Shown here: positions 51,554-59,672 of the stretch, in pieces
Layout: each line of letters opens with the position of its first letter
Numbering within the stretch: the stretch's first letter is position 1
Origin: Myxococcales bacterium
GTDB taxonomy: Bacteria; Myxococcota_A; Polyangia; Fen-1088
Direction: 5' to 3'
Length of the DNA: 64,000 bases
Assembly (NCBI GenBank): GCA_003142855.1
Contig: PLNW01000144.1
Location: 62,001-126,000, forward strand
Notes under the pieces: model-generated
Told to the model about the DNA's origin: nothing
What the model saw: only the letters and a program-made list of their open reading frames with translations
Database searches by the model: none
Position numbers and translations under genes: made by a program

Positions 51554-52665
51554 TGGCGATTGGGGTAGCGCGAGTCAGCCGGCTGGCGAAAACCTCATGG
51601 CTGCTGATCCTCATCGGGCTGTCGTGCAGGTATACGTATGGTGTCGGGCTGCCCGGGCCGGCTGGTGATGCCGGGGGCGGCTCCGCCGAGACCGGTGGGG
51701 CGCAAGCCGCGGACGCGTCCGTCGACCAGTCCAGTCCCAGTGACAAGACTGGGTCGAACTATCCAGACCAATGTGCGAACCTTCGACACTTCTACGTTCA
51801 GTCAAACTCAGTCGAGATGATCATTGCCCTCGACCGCTCCACGTCGATGCAGAGCGAGGCATTCAGTTCTTCCACCAAGTGGCTGGCAGCCAGACAGGCC
51901 ATCGTGGCATCGACGGCTGCTCATCCCAGCATTCGGTTCGCCGTCGAGCAGTTCCCCTCGCTAGCGGACTGCGGTGGGCAGGCATGCTGTGCAGACTGGC
52001 CTTCGCTTCAGCCCTATCACTCCAGCCTGGGGGACCAGCTCACATGTGGATCAGGTGACGCGGGTTGCGCGAGTGCGGGGGATGATTCACCTTCCTACGA
52101 TGCACTGAAACGATGCCATGACTACTTCGACTTCCAGTCGTCGCAGGACCACTCCTTCCAGTTCGTGCTGCTGGTCACCGACAAGGGTCCGAGTTGTGCG
52201 GGCTACGTCGCCCCTGGTAGTTCCCCTTGCAGCCAGGCGCAAAATGAGGCTTCGAGTCTGGGGAAGAATCTTGGAGTGCAGACGTTCATCGTGGCGCTCA
52301 ACAGCGACGGGCACACCCCGGACTGTCTTGCCAGCATCGCTGATGCCAATTCGTCCAACTTTTCCGGCAATCCGTCGGAGCTCGCGGTGGCAGCAAGCGA
52401 CAAGGACTTGAGCGACAGCTTGGAAGCTATCATGACTTCGGTGGAGGCGAACGTGTGTCGGTTTTCCTTGAGATTCACGCCGGACGATCCAACTCAGGTG
52501 TCGATTGCCAGCAACCAGCAGCACGTGCCGTTCGACGCCACCGGCACGCAGGGGTGGCGTTTTGACCCCACGTCTGGTGAAGTCGTGCTCTCCGGGTCCT
52601 ATTGCAAAGACCTGATATCAGCGCAGGGCAACACCAATATCCAGGTGACGGACTGTCAGCCATGA
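51553..52665 (+). CDS. von Willebrand factor A-domain lipoprotein
   Basis: About 370 residues. The start at 51553 overlaps the FecR-like stop (TGATG). The signal ends LILIGLSC, giving a lipid anchor, and a Gly/Ala-rich spacer follows. The vWA domain has a MIDAS-type DRSTS (ALDRSTSMQ, about residue 94) that should bind a metal ion, with the core strand FQFVLLVTDKG. Several Cys pairs and a beta-rich end follow. It probably binds a protein or peptide ligand at the surface, working with the FecR-like and outer-membrane proteins of the same cluster. Confidence 0.8.
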   Translation: MAIGVARVSRLAKTSWLLILIGLSCRYTYGVGLPGPAGDAGGGSAETGGAQAADASVDQSSPSDKTGSNYPDQCANLRHFYVQSNSVEMIIALDRSTSMQSEAFSSSTKWLAARQAIVASTAAHPSIRFAVEQFPSLADCGGQACCADWPSLQPYHSSLGDQLTCGSGDAGCASAGDDSPSYDALKRCHDYFDFQSSQDHSFQFVLLVTDKGPSCAGYVAPGSSPCSQAQNEASSLGKNLGVQTFIVALNSDGHTPDCLASIADANSSNFSGNPSELAVAASDKDLSDSLEAIMTSVEANVCRFSLRFTPDDPTQVSIASNQQHVPFDATGTQGWRFDPTSGEVVLSGSYCKDLISAQGNTNIQVTDCQP

Positions 52666-52716
52666 GGCCGAGACCGAGGCCGGCTTCCCCGACGCGCTGG
52701 ACACCCTCTCCCAAGC

Positions 52717-53283
52717 TCAGGCGCGCCGGCGCAGGAGGTAGAGCAGCAGGGGCGCGGCGTGCAGGGCCTGAATCATGTCGCCGCCGTCGATGAGATCGTG
52801 GATCGCGGCCAGCGGCACGAGGTGAACGCGCAGATCCTCGGTCGCCTCGGGGTGGGAGCGGCCCTGGGGTACCACTCCCTCGGCCAGATAGGATGTGGTG
52901 ATGTTGTTTTGCAGGGCAGGGTTGGCCGAGAGGCGGGTGAGCCGCGACCAGCGACCGCCCCCGTATCCGGTTTCTTCGGCCAGCTCGCGCCGGGCGGCGG
53001 TCTCGATATCCTCGCCCTCGTTGACAACCCCGGCCGGGATCTCGTAGTGCACGTCGCCTAGACCAGGACGGTACTGTCGAATCAAAACCACCTGGTCATC
53101 CGTCGTCACGGCGACGACGTTGACCCAGGGCGGGTACTCCGAGATCCAGTAGTCGGCGATCTCACGCCCAGTGGGCAGGCGGAAATGCTGGTGACGCAGC
53201 ACCAACCAGGGCGGCTTGCGGAAGAGATAGGTGGTCGCGAGCGCCTGCCACGCTGCGGGGTCGTCGGGAAAGCGACGGGGCAA
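52717..53283 (-). CDS. NUDIX hydrolase, ADP-ribose pyrophosphatase-like
   Basis: 188 residues. The Nudix box is complete at residues 85-107 (GVVNEGEDIETAARRELAEE), with the metal-binding Glu residues. The upstream VLIRQYRPGLGDVHYEIPAG and the domain arrangement match ADP-ribose/NDP-sugar pyrophosphatases. It is cytoplasmic, cleaving a nucleoside-diphosphate-linked substrate. It converges with the vWA gene; no partner is apparent. Confidence 0.88.
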   Translation of the reverse strand: MPRRFPDDPAAWQALATTYLFRKPPWLVLRHQHFRLPTGREIADYWISEYPPWVNVVAVTTDDQVVLIRQYRPGLGDVHYEIPAGVVNEGEDIETAARRELAEETGYGGGRWSRLTRLSANPALQNNITTSYLAEGVVPQGRSHPEATEDLRVHLVPLAAIHDLIDGGDMIQALHAAPLLLYLLRRRA

Positions 53284-53566
53284 GTGCGATTACTCCTGGC
53301 CCGGTCGCCAAGCGCGAGGGCGATTCCGATCAGTCAAGACGACGACAAACTGATACAGCACCAAGGCCAGTATTCAGCATCATGCGCCTGCCGACAAGAC
53401 GGGAACGCAAACTCCGCGAGAGTCTAGCGAGGTCGTGGCCGCGACGGGCGCGCGCGAAGCGCGCGGGAGAGGTGGGGCGGGCTGTCCGTCCCGAAGCCCC
53501 GAAGGGGGTGGCCGGAGTGATGGTCTGGCAGCAAAATGGTTTTCGAGTACGCTAGGCGGTCAATCC

Positions 53567-54682
53567 GTGAGTGAAAAGCAAGACTACTACCAAGTGCTTG
53601 GTGTATCCCGCCAGGTGGATGCGTCTGAGCTGAAGCGCGCCTACCGCAAGCTTGCCCTCGAGCTCCATCCAGACCGCAACCCCGACGACAGGGAGTCCGA
53701 GGCACGCTTCAAGGAGGCGTCGGAGGCCTATCAGGTGCTGTCTGACCCCGAAAAGCGCGCTCTGTACGATCGCTACGGCCACGAGGGGCCGCGTGGGGGC
53801 GGTTTTGGCGGTGGCTTCAGCAATGTGGGCGACATCTTCTCGGCTTTCTCCGACATCTTCGGCGATCTTTTTGGTGGCGGATTTGGCGGCAGCCCGAGTC
53901 GTGGCGCCGGGCGCGGGGCCGACATCGAGAGCCAGGTTCAGCTGACCTTGGCCGAGGTGGCGACCGGCGCGCCTAAGGAAGTGAAGGTGCAACGGCGCGC
54001 CGCCTGCCAGGATTGCGAGGGATCGGGCGCTGCGCCGGGCACCTCGCGGGAAGCCTGCGCGCAGTGTCGGGGTCGCGGCCAAGTCGTGCACGCACAGGGC
54101 TTTCTCATGATCTCCACCACCTGTCCTGCCTGTCGCGGCGAGGGCTCGGTGGCACGCAGGCCCTGTCCGTCTTGCAGCGGGAGTGGCCTGCGGGTGGTGG
54201 AGGAGACTCTGCAAGTCAACGTGCCCCAGGGCGTGGAGGACGGTTCCACGCTGCGGCTGGCCGGGCGAGGCGAGGGGGCGCCAGGCGGCGGGCGTGCGGG
54301 CAACCTGTACGTCCACATCCGGGTCGCGGACGATGCGCGCTTTGAACGCGACGGCGCCGATCTGCACACCGAAATCGCCATCTCCTTTCCCCAGGCAGCA
54401 TTGGGGACAACGGTGAAGGCCCCGTCGCTGGACGGCGAAGTCGATGTCACGCTGGCGCCGGGGACGCAGCCGGGGGCGACGGTGGTCCTGCGGGGGAAAG
54501 GCCTGCCCCACTTGCAGGAACGCGGCCGCGGCGACCTGATCGTGCACCTGCGACTGGTGGTGCCGGTGTCGCTGTCGCGCGAGCAGGAGGAATCCCTGCG
54601 CGCCTTTGCCGCCGCCGGGGGCGAAAAAGTCGAACCTCCGTCGGAAAGGCGGGGCATCTTCGGCCGCCGCAGGAAGAATTAG
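53567..54682 (+). CDS. dnaJ: Chaperone DnaJ
   Basis: 371 residues, the usual length, from a GTG preceded by AGGCGG. J domain with HPD (residues 34-36), then a Gly/Phe-rich linker (GGGFGGGFSN). Four CxxCxGxG zinc repeats (CQDCEGSG, CAQCRGRG, CPACRGEG, CPSCSGSG; about 145-205) and the C-terminal substrate-binding domain follow. It activates DnaK ATPase during protein folding. dnaK and grpE are not nearby, and the heat-shock CIRCE element was not seen upstream. It is followed by a hairpin shared with the convergent gene. Confidence 0.96.
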   Translation: MSEKQDYYQVLGVSRQVDASELKRAYRKLALELHPDRNPDDRESEARFKEASEAYQVLSDPEKRALYDRYGHEGPRGGGFGGGFSNVGDIFSAFSDIFGDLFGGGFGGSPSRGAGRGADIESQVQLTLAEVATGAPKEVKVQRRAACQDCEGSGAAPGTSREACAQCRGRGQVVHAQGFLMISTTCPACRGEGSVARRPCPSCSGSGLRVVEETLQVNVPQGVEDGSTLRLAGRGEGAPGGGRAGNLYVHIRVADDARFERDGADLHTEIAISFPQAALGTTVKAPSLDGEVDVTLAPGTQPGATVVLRGKGLPHLQERGRGDLIVHLRLVVPVSLSREQEESLRAFAAAGGEKVEPPSERRGIFGRRRKN

Positions 54683-54690
54683 CGACTGAC

Positions 54691-54743
54691 GGCCGCAACC
54701 AAAGGGCGTGAGATGATTCATCTCACGCGCTTTGGTTGCGGTC
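54691..54743. terminator. Bidirectional hairpin between dnaJ and the transglycosylase gene
   Basis: GGCCGCAACCAAAGGGCGTG... (54691-54716) pairs with its near-complement at 54718-54743 with two mismatches: about 24 base pairs with almost no loop. Sitting between convergent stops (54682 and 54755), it probably ends transcription from both sides; no T-run follows, so the mechanism is uncertain. Confidence 0.7.
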
Positions 54744-54756
54744 GTGAGGCTGCCCT
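54731..54756. repeat. 26-bp sequence shared with 42779-42804
   Basis: TTTGGTTGCGGTCGTGAGGC, continuing TGCCCT, partly overlaps the hairpin and the transglycosylase stop. It differs at two positions from the copy after the M16 peptidase gene. Confidence 0.7.
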
Positions 54757-57175
54757 ACTTTTCCTTCTTGGTCTCGGTCTTGGGCAATGAAAAGGAAAGC
54801 GCGGGTACGGGGTGGTCGTGTTGGTAGAGCCAGGAATAGGCAAACATCGAGGCCAGCACGCGCTTGCTGTAGTTGCGGGTTTCGTCGTAGGGAATCGTTT
54901 CAAGGAACTCGTCCAGCTCCAAGTTGCCGCGCTCGCGCAGCCAACGATCCACCGCACTCTCGCCCGCGTTGTATCCGGCGATGCTCAGGGGCAGGGATCC
55001 GCTGAAGTGGTCCAGCAGGAACGCCAGGAAGCGCGAGCCCACCTCGAGATTCCTGGACGGGTCCAGCAGGGTTTCCCGGCTCACGCGGCCTTTGGCGAAG
55101 CGCTGAGCCGTGCGCACCAACATCTGGGTCAGCCCCAGGGCGTTGGCAAAAGACTCAGCCTTTGGGGAAAACGCGCTCTCCTCGCGCATGATAGCCAGTT
55201 GCAGGGCCTCGGGCACGTGGTTGGCCTTGCTGTGCTTGCTCACCAGTTCAGGGAAGGCACGCGGATAGGCTAGCCGCCATTCGGCGTCGTGGCGCGCATC
55301 GGTCGGGTAGGACCAACGGTACGCCGTCAGCGTGTTGCGAGGAATGGTGTGCGAGGCGCTCCACAGCCCGCCACGGTCGAGAAGGATCGCGGTGATCCAG
55401 TATGCGTCTTCTCGCCCCGGGGTTTTCGCGGCGGCTTGCGAATCCGGCGCGTGGTCGGAGAGAGCCAGGCCCAGGCGGGCCAGTTCGCGGCGGGCATCGC
55501 TGCCCAGACCGAGGCGGGCCAACTCTACGGCGCGCAGGAAGCCGGGTTCGGCGAAAAGGGGCTGCGGTCGAAAGTCCCACACCGATTGCTTCTGTCCGGA
55601 TGCAAGAGCTGGTCGCAACCCGCGCAGGAGATCGGCGCGTGCCTTGGGAAAGCTGTGGCGCATGCGTTCGAGCGCGAACAGCGCGTACACGGAAAGGGGA
55701 TACTCGCGCACCGCTCGCGTGTAGGCGTGCTGGGCCTGGTTGGGGAAGCCCTGCTTCTCGAAGATGCGACCTCTCCAGTAGTGGGCTCGGCCTGCGGCGA
55801 AGTAGATCTCTTCGCGCGGGAAGCGGCGCACGTCCTCGTCGAGCCAATGCAGGGACTTGTCCCAATCGTGCGCGCGCCAAGCGGCGAAGGCCAGACGCCA
55901 CAAAGCCTCGCCCGCCACATCGCCCTTGGGATAGCGGTCAGGCAGATCGCGCAGGCGTTGCTCGGCGCCGTCGTCGTCGCCTCCATCGGCCAGTACCTCG
56001 GCCGCACGCAAGCGGGCGTCGTCCGCGAAACGGTGCTCGGGAAACTCGGACTCGATGCGGGCGTAGAGAGCCAGAGCCTTGTCGGGCTCGCCTGCTGAAG
56101 CCAGGCTGCGCCCACCTTGATACAGCGAGCGCACCACCAGGTCGCGATTCTGTGCGCGCTGGCACGCGGTCTCCGCCTCGGCAAATAGCGGCGCCGCGCG
56201 CGGGCGCTGGCGTTGCTTCCACACCGATTGGGCGCGGTGGAAGCGCGCCACGCACTCGCTGGCGGCGTCCAAGCCGGGCGCGGTCAAGGCCGCAACAAAG
56301 GCTGCCTCGGCGGCAGCGTTCTGGTTCTTGTCGAAAAAGCCCATGCCCCGCGTGACCCATTCCTCGACGTTGTGGGTGAGCAGGGCGGTTTTCCGCTCAG
56401 GGCTGGTTGACTGAGCCAAGCTTTGCAGGTTTTCGTCGGCCCGCGTGGCCCAGGCTTCCGTCGGGGCTTCGGCCCAGATGCGGCGCAGGGCTGCGGCGAT
56501 TTCCTCTACCGGGCGCTGCAACTGCTGCATGGCCTCGCTCAGGTGAAATCTGGCCTCGGCCCGGCGCGGCCCGGAAGGGGAGCGATCGAGAAAGGCCTTG
56601 GCCTCGCTCTCCACCTCGGACCAGCGTGTCCTCGCGATCAAGGCATCAATCTTGACCAACACCGCCTCGGCTTCGGGCACCGTGTGGGCGGGCACACGAG
56701 CCGCCCAGGCGAGCGCGCCGTCGGGATCGCCCCGGCGCAGTCGGCAGCGGGCGGCGTAGTAGGCGTGATAGGGAGCCAGCACCGGGTAGCTGGACCACAG
56801 GTCCTCGAAGAGATCGCCTGCATCCTGCCAGGCATTGAGGTTCATGAGCGACGAGGCAAGGAGAAAGCGGGCCTGGTTGCGCTGAGGTGCGCGTGGGGGC
56901 ATGGCCGCCAGCGCGTCGGCCAACTTCGGCGCGGCGGCCGCGAAATCGCCAGCGCGGAAAAGGTCGGCTCCGGCGCGGGCCGGTCCAGCGGCGAAGAACG
57001 GTTCCAGCCAGCGCTTGTCGAAGGGAACCGGGGCGCGGGTGGTCGCGGGAACTGCTTCCTCGCCGCGCGCCTCAGGCGCGGCAGCCTCTTCGCCCTCGGG
57101 TGGTTCGACGGCCAGGGCGGTGCCGGGCAGAAGAAAGAGCGCGAGAGCGCCGCTCGAAAACTTTGGCGTGCGCAC
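54755..57175 (-). CDS. Lytic murein transglycosylase with helical repeats (Slt-type)
   Basis: 806 residues, longer than the 640-residue SLT70. A signal peptide is followed by a long superhelix of TPR-like repeats (about 60-560). The lysozyme-like SLT domain (about 640-780) has catalytic Glu in MREESAFSP, then GLTQML and AGYNAGESAV. It cuts glycan strands of peptidoglycan in the periplasm to 1,6-anhydro ends. It ends in a Lys-rich tail. Confidence 0.92.
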   Translation of the reverse strand: MRTPKFSSGALALFLLPGTALAVEPPEGEEAAAPEARGEEAVPATTRAPVPFDKRWLEPFFAAGPARAGADLFRAGDFAAAAPKLADALAAMPPRAPQRNQARFLLASSLMNLNAWQDAGDLFEDLWSSYPVLAPYHAYYAARCRLRRGDPDGALAWAARVPAHTVPEAEAVLVKIDALIARTRWSEVESEAKAFLDRSPSGPRRAEARFHLSEAMQQLQRPVEEIAAALRRIWAEAPTEAWATRADENLQSLAQSTSPERKTALLTHNVEEWVTRGMGFFDKNQNAAAEAAFVAALTAPGLDAASECVARFHRAQSVWKQRQRPRAAPLFAEAETACQRAQNRDLVVRSLYQGGRSLASAGEPDKALALYARIESEFPEHRFADDARLRAAEVLADGGDDDGAEQRLRDLPDRYPKGDVAGEALWRLAFAAWRAHDWDKSLHWLDEDVRRFPREEIYFAAGRAHYWRGRIFEKQGFPNQAQHAYTRAVREYPLSVYALFALERMRHSFPKARADLLRGLRPALASGQKQSVWDFRPQPLFAEPGFLRAVELARLGLGSDARRELARLGLALSDHAPDSQAAAKTPGREDAYWITAILLDRGGLWSASHTIPRNTLTAYRWSYPTDARHDAEWRLAYPRAFPELVSKHSKANHVPEALQLAIMREESAFSPKAESFANALGLTQMLVRTAQRFAKGRVSRETLLDPSRNLEVGSRFLAFLLDHFSGSLPLSIAGYNAGESAVDRWLRERGNLELDEFLETIPYDETRNYSKRVLASMFAYSWLYQHDHPVPALSFSLPKTETKKEK

Positions 57176-57184
57176 TGTTGAAGA

Positions 57185-57460
57185 CTACGGCGCCTTGGCG
57201 GGCGGCGGAGTGCCCGCCCTTTCAGGCAGTCCAGCTTTGCGGTTCTCGATTTGACGAACCGCTTGAAATTCGAGAGTGAGGTTGCTGATGCTCTGGTCAA
57301 GCAGATTGATGTCGTCTTCCAGCATGGAGTTCTTCTGCTTGAGCAGGCGCAAGTCGTGGCTCAAGCGCGCGACCACCCACAGAATAATGAGAAGGTTCGG
57401 GATCAGCGCGATGACGGTGTAGACGGCCAGCTGGGGGTCAAGAAGAGTCACAAAACTCAT
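57185..57460 (-). CDS. Small membrane-anchored coiled-coil protein
   Basis: 91 residues from the ATG at 57460. One membrane helix (about 13-33, AVYTVIALIPNLLIILWVVA) and a coiled coil (about 38-70, LRLLKQKNSMLEDDINLLDQ) are followed by a Pro/Ala-rich end. It lies between an FHA-GGDEF protein and a murein hydrolase, four and eight bases from each. A cell-division FtsB/FtsL-like role is suggested only by topology. Confidence 0.55.
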   Translation of the reverse strand: MSFVTLLDPQLAVYTVIALIPNLLIILWVVARLSHDLRLLKQKNSMLEDDINLLDQSISNLTLEFQAVRQIENRKAGLPERAGTPPPAKAP

Positions 57461-57464
57461 CACG

Positions 57465-58361
57465 CTACCGCCACAAACACACGCGATCGCGGCCCGTGCG
57501 CTTGGCCTCGTACAGGGCATGGTCGGCCGCTGCCACGAAACCTTGGGCATCCACGATGCGGGGATCCTGGATCACGGCGACCCCGGCGCTGACGGTGATG
57601 GGGATCTTCTTGCCGGCGAAGACAAAGGAATGGCTGGACACGGTTTGCCGCACGCGCTCGGCGATGATGCGGCCCTGGACGATGTCCGCGCCCCGACAGA
57701 TGATGGAGAATTCTTCGCCGCCCACGCGCGCGAACACATCCTCCACACGCACCACGCCCTGCACGGCCAGGGCCATCTCGGCCAAGACGTAGTCGCCCGC
57801 CGGGTGGCCGTAGGTGTCGTTGACGTCCTTGAAGTGGTCCACATCGAAGGTCACCAGCGCGAGGGAGGTTTTCTGCCGGAAAGAATAGGCGAATTCGCTC
57901 TCCACGCGGTCGGTGAAGTACTTCTTGTTGAAAGCCTTGGTCAGGTCGTCGCGCAGGGCTGATTCATACATTTGGCGTTGGAAGGTCTCGTCCAAGTTGT
58001 CGTGGTAGGTGAACTTGAGAACCGTCCCGGACCCCACGAGGATCTTGTCCCCATCTTCCAAGTCCTGGCGGTCGATGCGTGCGCCTCGGCAGAAGGTGCC
58101 GTTGGTGGATGCGAGATCGTGCAAGACCGCCTTGTCGCCGCTCATGAGGATCTCGCAGTGTTCGCGGGACACGCCGTCGTCCAGCATGCGCACCTGGGCC
58201 TTCTGCCCACGGCCAATGACGGTGCGCTCGCGCGTGAGCTTGTACATCTCGCCCATCGCGCTCCCGGCCAGCACGATGAGACAGGCGCAGTCGCGCTTCG
58301 ACGGATTCTCGACCGAGTCCGGTGGCTTGTCCTCCACGCGTGTGACGTCGTCCCAGGTCAC
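57465..58361 (-). CDS. FHA-domain diguanylate cyclase (GGEEF)
   Basis: 298 residues. The N-terminal FHA domain (about 40-120) has RTVIGRGQKAQVRM, DDGVSREHCEI and STNGTF, the set that binds phosphothreonine. The C-terminal GGDEF domain has RVGGEEFSIIC as active site and I-site RVED five residues before it, so it should make cyclic di-GMP with feedback inhibition. The FHA module could couple output to Ser/Thr kinase activity; a PP2C phosphatase is encoded 3 kb away. It is cytoplasmic. Confidence 0.92.
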   Translation of the reverse strand: MTWDDVTRVEDKPPDSVENPSKRDCACLIVLAGSAMGEMYKLTRERTVIGRGQKAQVRMLDDGVSREHCEILMSGDKAVLHDLASTNGTFCRGARIDRQDLEDGDKILVGSGTVLKFTYHDNLDETFQRQMYESALRDDLTKAFNKKYFTDRVESEFAYSFRQKTSLALVTFDVDHFKDVNDTYGHPAGDYVLAEMALAVQGVVRVEDVFARVGGEEFSIICRGADIVQGRIIAERVRQTVSSHSFVFAGKKIPITVSAGVAVIQDPRIVDAQGFVAAADHALYEAKRTGRDRVCLWR

Positions 58362-58394
58362 GTTGGGTTCCTCATGGATGCTAATACCAGAGTG

Positions 58395-59246
58395 CTAGCC
58401 AGCGGCAAGGCGGCGTGCCAGGGCACGCAGCGGTTCGGCACGTTTATCAAATGGGGAAAGAGCGTCAAGCGCCGCCTGCGTGAGCGTTTGCAGGCGCTGG
58501 CGAGCCTCAGCTTGCGTGCTCACATGCTCCTCATCGGCAAGATCGTCGGCGTGCTGAAACGCTACGCCGTAGTTCTCCCCGAATCGGATCAGCGCCTCCA
58601 TCTGCGCTGGACCGGCATCGGCCAAGGCCGCGCCCACCTCCAGGGCAGCTCGGAACAACGCGCCGGTCTTTTCGGCTGCCAGACGTTCGACGGAGTGTAG
58701 CGATTGCTGCTGCGTTTCTGCCAAATCTCGCGCCTGGCCTCGCACCATGCCCGACATGCCGGCCGCCTTGGCCAGCGCGACGATGGCACGCAGGGTCCGC
58801 TGCGCGACGAGAGGATCGCCGGTTGCGGTCCCGGCAGCCGCGCCCGCTTCCGCCAGCCATTGAAACGCCAGGGTCAGCAAGGCGTCCCCGGCCAGAATGG
58901 CCGTGGACTCGCCGAACGCCTTGTGATTGGTGGGCTGGCCGCGCCGGAAGTCATCATCATCCATGGCAGGAAGGTCGTCGTGGACCAGCGAGTAGCAGTG
59001 AACCAGTTCCACCGCTGCGGCTGCCACGCGCAACGATTCGTCAGGCTCGCGGCCCACGGCCTCGGCGGCGGCCAGCACGAGCAAAGGACGCAGGCGCTTG
59101 CCGGGCGAGAGCAAGGAGTAGCGCATGGACTCGACCAGGCGACCCGGATCCTCAGCCGGCGGCAGAGCAGCCAACCGCGTGGCGAGCAGAGCATCGATCT
59201 CAGCACGCCGCGTGCGCAGCCATGATTCCAGATCGAAGGGGCTCAC
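58395..59246 (-). CDS. ispA: Polyprenyl diphosphate synthase (farnesyl/geranylgeranyl type)
   Basis: 283 residues from a GTG at 59246 that overlaps the xseB stop (GTGA). The first Asp-rich motif is HDDLPAMDDDD (with the two-residue insert typical of bacterial FPP synthases) and the second ADDLADE. It condenses IPP with allylic diphosphates to make isoprenoid precursors. The coupling with xseB is as found in many bacteria, often with dxs; dxs is not here. The exact chain length cannot be read from motifs alone. Confidence 0.9.
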   Translation of the reverse strand: MSPFDLESWLRTRRAEIDALLATRLAALPPAEDPGRLVESMRYSLLSPGKRLRPLLVLAAAEAVGREPDESLRVAAAAVELVHCYSLVHDDLPAMDDDDFRRGQPTNHKAFGESTAILAGDALLTLAFQWLAEAGAAAGTATGDPLVAQRTLRAIVALAKAAGMSGMVRGQARDLAETQQQSLHSVERLAAEKTGALFRAALEVGAALADAGPAQMEALIRFGENYGVAFQHADDLADEEHVSTQAEARQRLQTLTQAALDALSPFDKRAEPLRALARRLAAG

Positions 59247-59524
59247 TCGTTGTCTTCTCGATCTGGTGGGGGGGCGAGGGGCGCGGTACGCAGGCCGTCG
59301 CCTGTGGCCAAGAGGACTTCCACACGTTTTTCCGCTTGGTCGAGCAGCTGGGCGCCGCGGCCGCACAGGCGCATGCCTTCCTCGAAGCAACCCAGCCCTT
59401 CTTCGAGAGGGAGGTTGCCGCCTTCCAAGCGTTCGACCAGCACGCGCAGGCGCGCAAGGATCTCGTCGAACTTGACTGGCTCTGTGGTTGGCGGGGTCAC
59501 GCTCGGGGCCATGAATATATTCAT
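59243..59524 (-). CDS. xseB: Exodeoxyribonuclease VII small subunit
   Basis: 93 residues. The XseB signature is clear: KFDEILARLRVLVERLEGGNLPLEEGLGCFEEGM, here cited by its ends KFDEIL and LEEGLGCFEEGM. It partners XseA, which degrades single-stranded DNA; xseA is not in the window. The start may be ATG 59524 or 59512. Its stop overlaps the start of ispA by four bases, indicating coupling. Confidence 0.9.
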   Translation of the reverse strand: MNIFMAPSVTPPTTEPVKFDEILARLRVLVERLEGGNLPLEEGLGCFEEGMRLCGRGAQLLDQAEKRVEVLLATGDGLRTAPLAPPPDREDNE

Positions 59525-59587
59525 TCTAGCAAGTTGCGCGGCGGTGGGAGTCTATTTCGGTGGCGGCCCCGTGGCCGAATCCGTGGC

Positions 59588-59646
59588 CGGTGGCCGCATT
59601 CGGATCCGGCGGCCGGTTCCGGCTCCGGTTCCGGATCCGGCCACCG
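59588..59646. repeat. GGATCCGG-rich hairpin upstream of the histidine kinase
   Basis: CGGTGGCC and GGATCCGG (59588-59609) pair with CCGGATCC and GGCCACCG (59631-59646), around a Pro-coding low-complexity stretch. The same GGATCCGGATCC core appears in the loop of the 8088 repeat. It lies between xseB and the kinase and may end xseB-side transcription or regulate the kinase. Confidence 0.45.
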
Positions 59647-59672
59647 GTTCCTGCTCCGGTGAAAGTGCTATC

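Noticed and set aside
53440..53470. GCGCGCGCGAAGCGCGC stem upstream of dnaJ
   Set aside because: Could be a hairpin, but it is too GC-rich to tell from composition and is not a CIRCE element.
53552..54721. 389-residue minus-strand frame opposite dnaJ
   Set aside because: Antisense to a clear dnaJ; His/Arg/Gln/Pro-rich composition as expected for a shadow.
59250..59672. N-terminal extension of the histidine kinase
   Set aside because: It is antisense to xseB and passes through a low-complexity hairpin; the kinase's membrane helix starts after 59685.
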